A stretch of 64,000 nt of DNA. It comes from Demequina sediminis (GTDB lineage: Bacteria; Actinomycetota; Actinomycetes; Actinomycetales; Demequinaceae). The DNA lies in assembly GCF_030296675.1 (NCBI RefSeq), contig NZ_AP027736.1, forward strand, positions 1,426,001 through 1,490,000, given 5' to 3'. Of the stretch, positions 45,277-53,887 are shown piece by piece; the first letter of the stretch is position 1, and each line of letters begins with the position of its first letter. The notes under the pieces were generated by a model that was not told where the DNA came from, searched no databases, and was given only the letters and a program-made list of their open reading frames with translations. Both the position numbers and the translations under genes were made by a program.

Positions 45277-46121
45277 CTAGCTCCGCCGCACGCGCACGTC
45301 TCCGGCGAAGACCACGCGGTCGGTGCCCGCCGCGGTGCGCACGACGAGCGCGCCGGATTCGGTCAGCCCCGTGGCGCGGCCCGTGATCGGCTCGCCGTCG
45401 GGAACTTCGACCGCGACGTCCCATCCGAGCGTCGCGGTGACCCGCTCGACCTCGCCGCGGATGTCGGCCCCCGCCTGCCACTGGGCGACGGCGTCCTCAG
45501 CTCGGCCGCGAGCAGTCCCGCGAGGGTCGGCCGGTCCAGCGCCGTGGCACCGAGCGTGGCGAGCGACGCCGCGTGAGGCACCGGCAGCTCCGCGGGAGAC
45601 TGCGAGACGTTGATGCCGATTCCGGCGACCAGGGCATCGTCCCCCGGCACGGCCTCACACAGGATGCCCACGCACTTGCGCCACCTGCCCCAGCCCGCGA
45701 TGTCGCGCACCCCCGCCTCGACGACCACGTCGTTGGGCCACTTGAGCCACGCGCCCACTCCCACGCGCCGCAGCGCGCGCACGGTCGCGAGGCCAGCCAC
45801 GAGGGGTGCCCAGCCGTAGTCGGCACGATCCACGTGGTCGGGCCTGATGAGGAACGATGCCGTGAGGGCCGCGCCGCGCGGCGTCACCCACGCGCGTCCG
45901 GCGCGCCCGCGGCCGGCCGTCTGGTGGTCGGCGATGAGGACGCTGAGGTGCGGCCACTCGTCTCCATCGCGGGCCACGAGGTCGAGCAGCCTGGTGTTCG
46001 TCGAGGCCGAGGTTGGCAGCACCTCGAGGCGTGCCAGCGTCGCGGGGACGAGCCCCGCGAGAGACGCGGCGGTGAGGGGGCGACGCGAGCGCGCGGTCTC
46101 GTCGGCGCCTGGCGTGCTCAC
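45277..46121 (-). CDS. birA: Biotin-protein ligase (frameshift in the sequence)
   Basis: A monofunctional biotin ligase of about 281 residues without the N-terminal HTH of E. coli BirA. It has [38 protein letters not shown] and VGILCEAV. The frame breaks near 45498, where one extra C (minus-strand G) restores LLAAELEDAVAQW; the rest then reads through to VRVRRS and TAG at 45277-45279. It attaches biotin to the carboxylase alpha subunit encoded at 52081. The GTG start at 46121 lies 6 nt after a TAGCCT -10, so the mRNA is probably leaderless. The break is probably a sequencing error. Confidence 0.87.
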
Positions 46122-46126
46122 CGGGC

Positions 46127-46133
46127 TAGGCTA
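46127..46133. promoter_or_regulatory. Symmetric bidirectional -10 element between birA and the carboxylase beta gene
   Basis: TAGGCTA reads as TAGGCT on the plus strand and TAGCCT on the minus strand. On the minus side it is 6 nt before the birA GTG; on the plus side it is about 18 nt before the SD of the carboxylase gene. One TANNNTA element could thus serve both divergent genes. Confidence 0.5.
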
Positions 46134-46160
46134 GCGGGCGTCCGCTACGCAAGGAGAACC

Positions 46161-47749
46161 GTGTCCCCGATGAGGCCAGCGAAGACCACCCAGTCGGCGC
46201 TCGACGACCTGCGCCGCAAGGTCGACGCCGCCGTCACCGTGCCGGAGCAGGCGGCGCAAGAGAAGCAGCACGCGCGCGGAAAGAAGACCGCCCGCGAGCG
46301 CATCGATCAGCTGCTTGACCCCGGCTCGTTCACGGAGCTCGACCGCCTCGCGCGTCACCGCTCACGCAACTTCGGCCTCGATCGCTCGCGCCCCTTCGGC
46401 GACGGCGTCGTGACCGGGTATGGCACGATCGACGGCCGCCAGGTCGCGGTGTACTCGCAGGACTTCACGGTGTTCGGCGGCTCGCTGGGCGAGGTCCACG
46501 GCCAGAAGATCGCCAAGATTCAGGACTTCGCGCTGCGCACCGGCGTGCCGCTCATCGGCATCTCCGACGGCGGCGGCGCGCGCATTCAGGAGGGCGTCGC
46601 GGCCCTCACCCAGTTCGCCGAGATCTTCCGCCGCAACGTCGCGGCCTCGGGCGTGATCCCGCAGATCTCGATCATCCTCGGCCCCTCCGCGGGCGGCGCG
46701 GTGTACTCCCCGCGCTCACCGACTTCATCGTCATGGCCGACGGCACGTCCCAGATGTTCATCACCGGCCCCGACGTGATCCGCTCGGTGACCGGCGAGGA
46801 CGTGACCTTCGAGGAGCTCGGCGGCGGTCAGACGCACAACGCCACCTCGGGCGTCGCGCACTACCTGGCGCAGGACGAGGACGACGCGATCGAGTACGTC
46901 CAGCACCTCCTGCAGTACCTGCCGCAGAACAACCTCGCCGACCCTCCCGTGTGGGACCACGAGCACGACCTCGAGCCCTCGGATGCGGATCTCGCCCTCG
47001 ACACGCTGGTCCCCGACTCGGACAACCAGCCCTACGACATGACGCGGCTCATCGAGGCGGTCGTCGACGACGGCGCCTTCCTCGAGATCCAGCCGTTGTT
47101 CGCGCCGAACGTCGTCGTCGGCTTCGCGCATGTCGAGGGTCACGCCGTGGGCATCGTCGCCAATCAGCCGATGCAGATGGCGGGCACACTCGACATCAAT
47201 GCCTCGGAGAAGGCAGCGCGGTTCGTGCGCACGTGCGACGCGTTCAACATCCCGATTCTCACGCTCGTGGACGTGCCGGGCTTCCTGCCTGGCGTCAACC
47301 AGGAGCACCAGGGCATCATCCGCCGCGGCGCGAAGCTCATCTACGCGTACGCAGAGGCCACCGTGCCGCTCATCACCGTCATCACGCGCAAGGCCTACGG
47401 CGGCGCGTACATCGTGATGGCGTCGAAGCAGCTGGGCGCGGACGTCAACCTCGCATGGCCCACCGCACAGATCGCGGTCATGGGCGCGGGCGGGGCGGTC
47501 AACATCCTTCACCGCCGCACGCTCGCCGACGTCGACGCGAAGGGCGGCGACGTCGAGGCCGAGCGCCAGGCGCTGGTCGAGGACTACGAGGACAGGATCG
47601 TCAATCCATACGACGCCGCCGACCGCGGCTACGTCGACGCCGTGATCGAGCCGTCCCAGACGCGCGCCGAGGTGGTGCGTGCGCTGCGCGCGCTGCGCAC
47701 CAAGCGTGCCTCGCTGCCCCCCAAGAAGCACGGGAACATCCCGCTGTGA
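46161..47749 (+). CDS. Acyl-CoA carboxylase beta (carboxyltransferase) subunit (frameshift in the sequence)
   Basis: A protein of about 530 residues of the AccD/PccB type, which moves the carboxyl group from biotin to acetyl- or propionyl-CoA. N-terminal part: [50 protein letters not shown]-terminal part: [57 protein letters not shown]. The frame is lost at the C4 run 46708-46711; one more C gives [14 protein letters not shown]. The GTG at 46161 follows the SD AAGGAG. It overlaps the epsilon subunit gene by 4 nt. The exact substrate cannot be set by eye. Confidence 0.93.
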
Positions 47750-47991
47750 GCGAGGCCGAGTCCGCGGCGCGCGAGTCCGGCTTGCGCGTCGTCCGCGGCG
47801 CCCCCGACGAGGCCGAACTCGCCGCACTGGTCGCCGGCATGGCGGCCATGGCGTCGGCTGCCGCCGCCGACGCCGACGAGCCGGGCAATCCGCTGTCCGC
47901 CTGGATGGACCGCTCGAGGACGATGCGCGGGCACCGGGCGACGTTCCCGCTCGCCCGCGGCGCGGACTCCTGGCGGCACTCGCTCCGATGA
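47746..47991 (+). CDS. Acyl-CoA carboxylase epsilon subunit
   Basis: An 81-residue protein with the epsilon-subunit pattern: [20 protein letters not shown] near the start and a C-terminal Trp/Arg-rich segment ([11 protein letters not shown]). This small subunit, found in actinobacteria, stabilises or activates the alpha-beta carboxylase. The GTG overlaps the beta subunit stop by 4 nt, and its stop overlaps the next gene by 4 nt. Confidence 0.85.
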   Translation: MSEAESAARESGLRVVRGAPDEAELAALVAGMAAMASAAAADADEPGNPLSAWMDRSRTMRGHRATFPLARGADSWRHSLR

Positions 47992-48610
47992 GGGTAGGGA
48001 CCGCGACCGTGGCGGCCGCCGCCGCGGTCCTGGCTGCCCCGCAGGTCTATGCCAGAGCATCGGCGCGCGGTCGCCTCCACCCGGCGAACTCGACGCTGCT
48101 GCGCCCGCCGGCGCCGCTCTGGTGCTGGGTGCGCGCGTATGGCCGGACGGACGGCCGTCCCGCTTCCTGCGCGAACGCGTCGAGGTCGCCGCCTCGCTGT
48201 ATCACCGCGGGCTCGTGCCGCTGCTCGTCATGACCGGCGCCGCCCACAACCGCGAGGGTCTCGACGAGACGGCGGCGATGTGGCGCACCGCTCTCGCGCT
48301 GGGGGTGCCTGCCGAGGCGATCACGCTCGACGGCGCCGGCCACGACACGCGGGCGTCGGCGCTGGGCGCGCTCGACCTGGGGCTCACGGACGCGATCGTG
48401 TGTTCGCAGGAGTTTCACCTACCGCGCGCGATGTGGCTGTGTCGCAGCGTGGGGCTCGATGCTCAGGGTGCGCACGCGCCGGTGCTCGTGCGCCGCCACA
48501 CCGCGATCGGATACGCGCGGGAGCTCCCCGCGACGTGGAAGGCCGCGCTCGAGATCGGCCGGGACGCCGGCCTCAGACGGGAACGCGGGTGCGGTCGAGC
48601 CCCGCGATGA
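47988..48610 (+). CDS. DUF218/YdcF-SanA-like protein (frameshift in the sequence)
   Basis: A membrane-tethered protein of about 207 residues. A short hydrophobic N-terminus ([20 protein letters not shown]) leads to a DUF218 domain (LVLGARVWPDGRPSRFLRER, LLVMTGAAHNREGLDETAAM, DAIVCSQEFHLPRAMWLCRS). The frame is lost at the GG at 48083-48084; one more G gives HPGELDAAAPAGAALVLG. Related SanA/YdcF proteins are linked to envelope integrity. It is coupled by a 4-nt overlap to the carboxylase epsilon gene and runs 38 nt into the convergent MarR gene. Confidence 0.78.
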
Positions 48611-49037
48611 GCTCGCCGAGGATGCCTCGCAGTGCCTCGAGCCTCGAGTCGTCGAGAGTCTCGAGCTGGTGGCGGCGCTGCGCGCGTGCCGTGCCCACGA
48701 CCTCCTCCGCGAGGGCCCTTCCCTCCGGCGTAAGGCTGAGGCGGCGGATGCGGCGGTCGGACGCGTCCTCGCGACGCTCGAAGAGTCCCCGCTGCACCAT
48801 GCGCTGGACGATTCCCGTCGCCACCGAGGGGTGGACGCCCACGGCATCGGCCATGTCGGTGGTCGTGCAGCCCTCGTCGGCGAAGAGGATCACGAGGGCG
48901 CGAAACTGATGCAGCGTGAGGCCCATGCTCGACACGGTCTCCGCGGTGCGGGGCACGCTGCGGCGCAGGAACGTCAGCAGGTCATCACAGGTCGCGTCGA
49001 GTAACGCGTCTCGATCGGTCACGCTGGCCCCCCACAT
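48573..49037 (-). CDS. MarR-family regulator
   Basis: A protein of about 154 residues with a winged helix: LTLHQFRALVILFADEGCTT, DMADAVGVHPSVATGIVQRM (recognition helix) and a wing DASDRRIRRLSLTPEGRAL. The ATG at 49037 is used; GTG at 49022 is an alternative, and neither has a strong SD. A TATAGT box is at 49066-49071. It lies directly downstream of a second MarR gene and near an MFS pump, so regulation of efflux is likely. Confidence 0.85.
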   Translation of the reverse strand: MWGASVTDRDALLDATCDDLLTFLRRSVPRTAETVSSMGLTLHQFRALVILFADEGCTTTDMADAVGVHPSVATGIVQRMVQRGLFERREDASDRRIRRLSLTPEGRALAEEVVGTARAQRRHQLETLDDSRLEALRGILGELIAGLDRTRVPV

Positions 49038-49065
49038 CCGCCGTTGGCCGCCCCCGGCGAATCCC

Positions 49066-49071
49066 ACTATA
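49066..49071 (-). promoter_or_regulatory. -10 element of the first MarR gene
   Basis: TATAGT on the minus strand, 28 nt before the ATG at 49037, next to the stop of the second MarR gene. Confidence 0.4.
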
Positions 49072-49077
49072 GCGGGG

Positions 49078-49533
49078 CTATTCAGGCTGTTTGTCCGAGT
49101 TCTCGGGCGCGCCCACGAGCGTCTGCAGGATCGCCCGCAACTGCGCCAGCTGATCGGCGTCCAGGAGGCGAAGGTGCTTCTCGTGCTGGCGCTCGGCGGC
49201 ACGGACCACGTCGGCCACGAACTCCTCACCCTCAGCGGTCAGGCGGAGCAGCCTCACGCGGCCATCGTCGGGATCCGACTCGCGCGCGATCCAGCCGCGT
49301 TCGACGAGCCTCTGGATCACCCCGGTGGCGACGTTGGGGCGCAACCCCACCAGACGGGCGACGAGAGACGTCGGGCACGGCTCATGCGTGTGGACCACGA
49401 GCATCGTGCGCAACTGACCCAGGGTCAGGTGAGCGTCGTCGACCATGTCGGCCTGCTCGCCGATCGCGCGGCGCGCGAGCACGCCCTGCAGATCCAGGAC
49501 CTCGCGCACGAGTCGGTCGCGCTCCATTCTCAC
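49078..49533 (-). CDS. MarR-family regulator divergent from an MFS pump
   Basis: A 151-residue MarR protein: LTLGQLRTMLVVHTHEPCPT, LVARLVGLRPNVATGVIQRL (recognition helix) and a wing DPDDGRVRLLRLTAEGEE. The start is taken as GTG at 49533 because a TAGAAT -10 ends exactly 6 nt before it, the leaderless spacing seen elsewhere in this window. ATG at 49527 with the SD-like AAGGGG is the alternative. It probably represses the divergent MFS gene and itself through the palindrome between them. Confidence 0.85.
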   Translation of the reverse strand: MRMERDRLVREVLDLQGVLARRAIGEQADMVDDAHLTLGQLRTMLVVHTHEPCPTSLVARLVGLRPNVATGVIQRLVERGWIARESDPDDGRVRLLRLTAEGEEFVADVVRAAERQHEKHLRLLDADQLAQLRAILQTLVGAPENSDKQPE

Positions 49534-49536
49534 CCC

Positions 49537-49565
49537 TTGATTCTACACTTCACGTGAACTATCCT
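49537..49565. promoter_or_regulatory. MFS promoter and MarR operator
   Basis: Plus strand: TTGATT (49537-49542), 17-nt spacer, TATCCT (49560-49565). Minus strand: TAGAAT (49540-49545) for marR. The perfect palindrome TTCACGTGAA (49549-49558) lies in the spacer of the MFS promoter and just upstream of the marR -10, where a repressor would block both. Confidence 0.55.
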
Positions 49566-49620
49566 GACCGCGTCCCCCGCGACGGTGCGGGCCCCACCCC
49601 CATCCTTTCAAGGAGCACCC

Positions 49621-51237
49621 GTGTCCGCACCCGACGCCGCCCGCGCGCGCCTCGACGACGCCCTGGCCGAGGGCATCTCGGAGTCCACCTTCCGCCGCCG
49701 CTGGGCCATCCTGGCCACGCTCTGCCTCGGGCTGATGACCGCGATGATCGCGAACATGAGCCTCAATTTGGCCCTGCCCGACATCGCCGTCGACTTCGAA
49801 CTCACCCAGCTCCAGCTCACGTGGGTCGTCGAAGCCTTCGCGCTCGTGTTCGCGGCGCTACTCTTCATCGCCGCCGCGATCGCGGACCGCTACGGTCGCA
49901 AGCGCGTCATGATGATCGGCCTCGTCATCTTCGTGGCGGCGTCGATCTACGCGCCGTTCTTCGCGACCACTGGCGCGGAGCTCATCGCCTCGCGCGCGGT
50001 GATGGGAGTTGGCGGCGCCCTCGTGATGCCCACCACGCTGTCGCTCGTCAACGTGGTGTTCCCGTCGCGCGAGCGGCCCAGGGCGATCGCGATCTGGTCC
50101 GCCGTGGCGGGCGTGGGCATGATGATCGGCTCGGTGCTGACGGGCGTGCTGCTGCACTTCTTCGACTGGCACTCCGCGTTCCTGCTGGGGGCCGTGTTCG
50201 GCATCGTGTCGCTCGTCGTCGCGCAGGTGATCGTGCCCGAGTCGGTCGACGAGAAGCGCACGCCTGTCGACTGGGTGGGTGGCGCGCTCGTGACGATCGC
50301 CCTCGCGGGGCTGGTCTACACGATCATGGAGGCGCCGTCGCACGGCTTCGACGAGCCCCTCACGGTGGCCGCCGCGGTCGCCGCCGCGCTCGCCCTCGCG
50401 GCCTTCATCGCGTGGGAGCGCCGTGCGCGCTTCCCGCTGCTGGACCTGTCACTGTTCCGCCGGTCGCGCTTCACGCTGTCCGTGGTCTCGGTCACGCTGA
50501 CGTTCTTCGCGATGATGGGCGCGTTCTTCGGCATGACCCAGATCTTCCAGCTCGTCATGGGGTACGACGCGCTCGCGACCTCGCTCGCGTTCATCCCCTC
50601 GATGCTGCCGATGATGATCATCGGGCCCATGATCCCCCGACTCGTCGAGAGGGTCGGCACGCGCTGGACGGTCGTGCCCGGACTGGTGCTCATCGCGGGC
50701 GGCTTCCTGCTGATGACCACGTGGCCCACGGTGCCCTCATACTGGGACTTCCTGCTGGCGATGAGCACCATCACGCTCGGCATGGCGATGGTCATGACAC
50801 CCGCGACCAACCTGCTCATGGCCTCCGTGCCGCGTAACCGGTCGGGCATGGGCTCCGCGATGAACGACACCACGCGCGAGCTGGGCGCCTCGCTCGGCAT
50901 CGCGGTGCTCGGCTCGATGATCGCGAACGCCTACACCGCGAACATCGGCGACGTCGCGGCCCAGCTGCCCGGCGAGGCCGCGCGCGTGGTCGAGGACTCG
51001 TTGGCCGGCGCTCTCGCCGTGACGGATCAGATGGGTCCCGCGGGCGCCGCGATCGCGGAGGCCGCGCGGGCCGCGTTCATGGACGCCAACCAGCACGCGA
51101 TGCTGATCTCCGCGATCATCGCCGCCGCAACGGCGGTGCTCATGCTCGTGGCCCTGCCGCGCGGGGACAAGTCCCTCGCCGCCGCCGAGCAGGAGCAGGA
51201 GCAGGAGGAGGACGATGCCGTGGTCGCCGCCCGTTAG
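49621..51237 (+). CDS. 14-TM MFS drug exporter (EmrB/QacA type, DHA2)
   Basis: A 538-residue transporter with about 14 helices: RWAILATLCLGLMTAMIANM, LALPDIAVDF (motif D1-like), ADRYGRKRVMMIGLVIF (motif A), AIWSAVAGVGMMIGSVLTGV (motif C-like) and an acidic C-terminal tail, EQEQEQEEDDA. It would export drugs or other hydrophobic compounds using the proton gradient. The GTG at 49621 follows the SD AAGGAG. Control by the divergent MarR protein is likely. The final codons carry an interspersed motif copy (51210-51219), and the stop codon forms part of the maf -10. Confidence 0.9.
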   Translation: MSAPDAARARLDDALAEGISESTFRRRWAILATLCLGLMTAMIANMSLNLALPDIAVDFELTQLQLTWVVEAFALVFAALLFIAAAIADRYGRKRVMMIGLVIFVAASIYAPFFATTGAELIASRAVMGVGGALVMPTTLSLVNVVFPSRERPRAIAIWSAVAGVGMMIGSVLTGVLLHFFDWHSAFLLGAVFGIVSLVVAQVIVPESVDEKRTPVDWVGGALVTIALAGLVYTIMEAPSHGFDEPLTVAAAVAAALALAAFIAWERRARFPLLDLSLFRRSRFTLSVVSVTLTFFAMMGAFFGMTQIFQLVMGYDALATSLAFIPSMLPMMIIGPMIPRLVERVGTRWTVVPGLVLIAGGFLLMTTWPTVPSYWDFLLAMSTITLGMAMVMTPATNLLMASVPRNRSGMGSAMNDTTRELGASLGIAVLGSMIANAYTANIGDVAAQLPGEAARVVEDSLAGALAVTDQMGPAGAAIAEAARAAFMDANQHAMLISAIIAAATAVLMLVALPRGDKSLAAAEQEQEQEEDDAVVAAR

Positions 51238-51240
51238 GCT
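51235..51240 (+). promoter_or_regulatory. -10 element of maf, leaderless
   Basis: TAGGCT, whose first three bases are the stop codon of the MFS gene, is followed by 6 nt and the maf ATG. Confidence 0.55.
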
Positions 51241-51246
51241 CGCGGC

Positions 51247-51888
51247 ATGCCCGTCCCCCTCGTGCTCGCCTCTCAGTCCCCCGCCCGGCTGTCGACCCTG
51301 AGATCGGCCGGCGTCGAGCCGCGGGTGATCGTGAGCGAGGTCGACGAGGACGCCGCGCTTGCGGCCGCGCGGGACTCCCACGCGGCCGCGGGCTGGGGCG
51401 AACTCGAGCCCGCCGACGCGGTGCTCGTGCTCGCGCGTGCCAAGGCCGAGGACGTGGCCGCCGCGCATGCGACCGAGGCGATCGTGCTCGGCTGCGACTC
51501 GATGCTCGAACTCGACGGCGACATCCTGGGCAAGCCCGCCGACGCCGCGACCGCGATCTCCCGCTGGCACGCGATGCGCGGCCGCACCGGCGTGCTCCAC
51601 ACCGGCCACTGGATCGTCGATGATCGCGAGAGCGGGACGGGAGCCACGCTCGGCGCGACGTCGTCGACCGTGGTGCGATTCGCCTCGCTCAGCGACGCGG
51701 AGATCGAGGCCTACGTCGCCACGGGTGAGCCGCTGCGCGTCGCCGGCGCGTTCACCGTCGATGGCCTCGGTGGCCCGTACGTCGAGGCGATCGAGGGCGA
51801 CTATCACGGCGTGGTCGGCGTGAGCCTGCCCCTCGTGCGCGAGCTGCTCCTCGAACTCGGCGTGGCCTTTCACGACCTGCGCGCCTGA
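51247..51888 (+). CDS. maf: Maf-family nucleotide pyrophosphatase
   Basis: A 213-residue Maf/YhdE-type protein: LVLASQSPARLSTLRSAGVE at the start, SEVDEDA, AIVLGCDSMLELDGDILGKP (catalytic Asp) and EAYVATGEPLRVAGAFTVDG. It hydrolyses non-canonical or excess nucleoside triphosphates to monophosphates, and in some species affects septum formation. The start is leaderless by -10 spacing. Confidence 0.93.
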   Translation: MPVPLVLASQSPARLSTLRSAGVEPRVIVSEVDEDAALAAARDSHAAAGWGELEPADAVLVLARAKAEDVAAAHATEAIVLGCDSMLELDGDILGKPADAATAISRWHAMRGRTGVLHTGHWIVDDRESGTGATLGATSSTVVRFASLSDAEIEAYVATGEPLRVAGAFTVDGLGGPYVEAIEGDYHGVVGVSLPLVRELLLELGVAFHDLRA

Positions 51889-51915
51889 GCGCCGGCGCCC
51901 GGCACCACCCCGCCC

Positions 51916-51988
51916 TTTGTAGAGGCGACACAACGACCGGACCCCTGGCAGGGCATCGTCCCCCGGGACTTTGTACCTATCCCACAAA
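51916..51988. promoter_or_regulatory. Two TTTGT...ACAA-type inverted repeats upstream of the carboxylase alpha gene
   Basis: TTTGT-(9)-ACAAA at 51970-51988 and a weaker TTTGT...ACACAA at 51916-51933 lie in the 192-bp gap between maf and the biotin carboxylase gene. An interspersed motif (51952-51961) sits between them. They could be operators for a lipid-synthesis regulator; no match to a named site is claimed. Confidence 0.3.
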
Positions 51989-52068
51989 ACGGGCCCGCCC
52001 CACCTGTCGCCCGGCACAGTCTTGGCCCGTGCCGCGCCCGGCGAGGCACTCCCCGGTGATGCCCGCGC

Positions 52069-52074
52069 TACGGT
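52069..52074 (+). promoter_or_regulatory. -10 element of the carboxylase alpha gene, leaderless
   Basis: TACGGT is followed by 6 nt and then the GTG at 52081. Confidence 0.55.
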
Positions 52075-52080
52075 TTCGGG

Positions 52081-53859
52081 GTGACTGCCTTCTCCTCCGT
52101 CCTGGTCGCGAATCGCGGCGAGATCGCGGTTCGCATCATCCGCGCATGCGCCGATGCGGGCCTGCGCTCGATCGCCGTCTACGCGGATCCCGACCGCGAC
52201 GCGCCCCACGTGTCCCTCGCCGACGAGGCCTTCGCGCTGGGCGGCTCGACCGCGCGCGAGACGTACCTCGACATCGAGGCACTCATCGACGTCGCGCGCC
52301 GCTCGGGCGCCGAGGCCGTCCACCCGGGCTACGGCTTCCTCGCCGAGAACTCTGACTTCGCGCGCGCCGTGATCGACGCCGGGCTCACGTGGATCGGCCC
52401 CTCCCCCGACGCGATCGACGCGCTGGGCGACAAGGTCAGCGCGCGCCACATCGCGCAGCGCGCCGGCGCCCCGCTGGTGCCTGGCACCCCCGACCCGGTC
52501 GAGACGGCCGACGAGGTCGTGGCATTCGCCACCGAGCACGGCCTTCCCGTCGCGATCAAGGCCGCCTTCGGCGGCGGCGGACGCGGCCTCAAGGTCGCCC
52601 GCACCCTCGAGGAGATCCCCGAACTGTTCGACTCGGCGACGCGCGAGGCCGTCGCGGCCTTCGGTCGCGGCGAGTGCTTCGTCGAGCGCTTCCTCGACCA
52701 CCCGCGCCACGTCGAGACCCAGTGCCTCGCCGACGCACACGGCAACGTCAAGGTGATCTCGACGCGTGACTGCTCGCTGCAGCGCCGCCACCAGAAGCTG
52801 GTCGAGGAGGCGCCCGCGCCCTTCCTCACCGACGAGCAGAACGCGCGCCTGGTCGCGGCGTCCGAGGCGATCCTCACCGAGGCGGGCTACCTGGGCGCTG
52901 GCACATGCGAGTTCCTCGTGGGCATCGACGGCACCATCAGCTTCCTCGAGGTCAACACGCGCCTCCAGGTCGAACACCCCGTGACCGAGGAGGTCACCGG
53001 GATCGACCTCGTGCTCGAGCAGTTCCGCATCGCGGCGGGCGGCTCGATCGCGCACCTCGCGCCCGAGGTGCGCGGCCACTCGATCGAGTTCCGCATCAAC
53101 GGCGAGGACCCCGCGAACGGCTTCATGCCGGCGCCCGGCCGCCTCACGACCCTGCGCTTCCCGAGCGGTCCCGGCGTGCGCGTCGACGCGGGCGTCGCCG
53201 AGGGTGACACCGTGTCGGGCAACTTCGACTCGATGATCGCGAAGGTGATCGTCACGGGCGCGACCCGCGACCAGGCGCTCGCCCGCGCGCGCCGCGCCCT
53301 CGCGGAGATGACCGTCGAGGGCATCCCCACCGTGCTCCCGTTCCACCGCGCCGTGCTCGACGCGCCCGAGTTCACCGCGATCGGCGGCTTCCGCGTCTAC
53401 ACCACGTGGATCGAGTCCGGATTCGCCGATGCCGTGGCCGCCCTGGCACCCGCGGCGCCCCAGCAGGACGAGGCTCCCGCGGAGGCTGTCGAGCGGGTGA
53501 TCGTCGAGGTGGGCGGCAAGCGCCTCGAGGTCGTGCTGCCCGCCTCGCTTGCGCAGGCGGGCCGGGCTGGAGCGCGCACGGCGGGCAGGCGTCCGCTACG
53601 CCGCGCGGGCAACGGCGGGCCGTCGCGCGCCGCATCCGGGGCGACCCTGTCGTCGCCCATGCAGGGGACCATCGTCAAGGTCGCCGTGGCCGAGGGCAAC
53701 ACCGTGGCCGAGGGCGACCTCGTGGTCGTGCTCGAGGCCATGAAGATGGAGCAGCCGCTCACGGCGCACCGCGCGGGCGTGGTGCGCTCGCTCTCCGCGA
53801 CCGTCGGCGCCGGCGTGACCGCCGGCACCGCGATCTGCGACATCGTCGACGCCTCCTAG
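52081..53859 (+). CDS. Acyl-CoA carboxylase alpha subunit (biotin carboxylase + BCCP)
   Basis: A 592-residue fusion protein. The biotin carboxylase part has [20 protein letters not shown], the glycine-rich ATP-grasp loop [15 protein letters not shown], and [16 protein letters not shown] low-complexity Ala/Arg-rich linker (about 475-520) leads to the biotin carrier domain, with the biotinylated Lys555 in EAMKMEQ. It carboxylates biotin with bicarbonate and ATP and supplies the beta subunit encoded at 46161. The GTG start follows a leaderless -10. BirA, encoded nearby, is the expected biotinylating enzyme. Confidence 0.95.
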   Translation: MTAFSSVLVANRGEIAVRIIRACADAGLRSIAVYADPDRDAPHVSLADEAFALGGSTARETYLDIEALIDVARRSGAEAVHPGYGFLAENSDFARAVIDAGLTWIGPSPDAIDALGDKVSARHIAQRAGAPLVPGTPDPVETADEVVAFATEHGLPVAIKAAFGGGGRGLKVARTLEEIPELFDSATREAVAAFGRGECFVERFLDHPRHVETQCLADAHGNVKVISTRDCSLQRRHQKLVEEAPAPFLTDEQNARLVAASEAILTEAGYLGAGTCEFLVGIDGTISFLEVNTRLQVEHPVTEEVTGIDLVLEQFRIAAGGSIAHLAPEVRGHSIEFRINGEDPANGFMPAPGRLTTLRFPSGPGVRVDAGVAEGDTVSGNFDSMIAKVIVTGATRDQALARARRALAEMTVEGIPTVLPFHRAVLDAPEFTAIGGFRVYTTWIESGFADAVAALAPAAPQQDEAPAEAVERVIVEVGGKRLEVVLPASLAQAGRAGARTAGRRPLRRAGNGGPSRAASGATLSSPMQGTIVKVAVAEGNTVAEGDLVVVLEAMKMEQPLTAHRAGVVRSLSATVGAGVTAGTAICDIVDAS

Positions 53860-53887
53860 GGGCCTCGCGTCCGCTGCTCCGCGCCCG

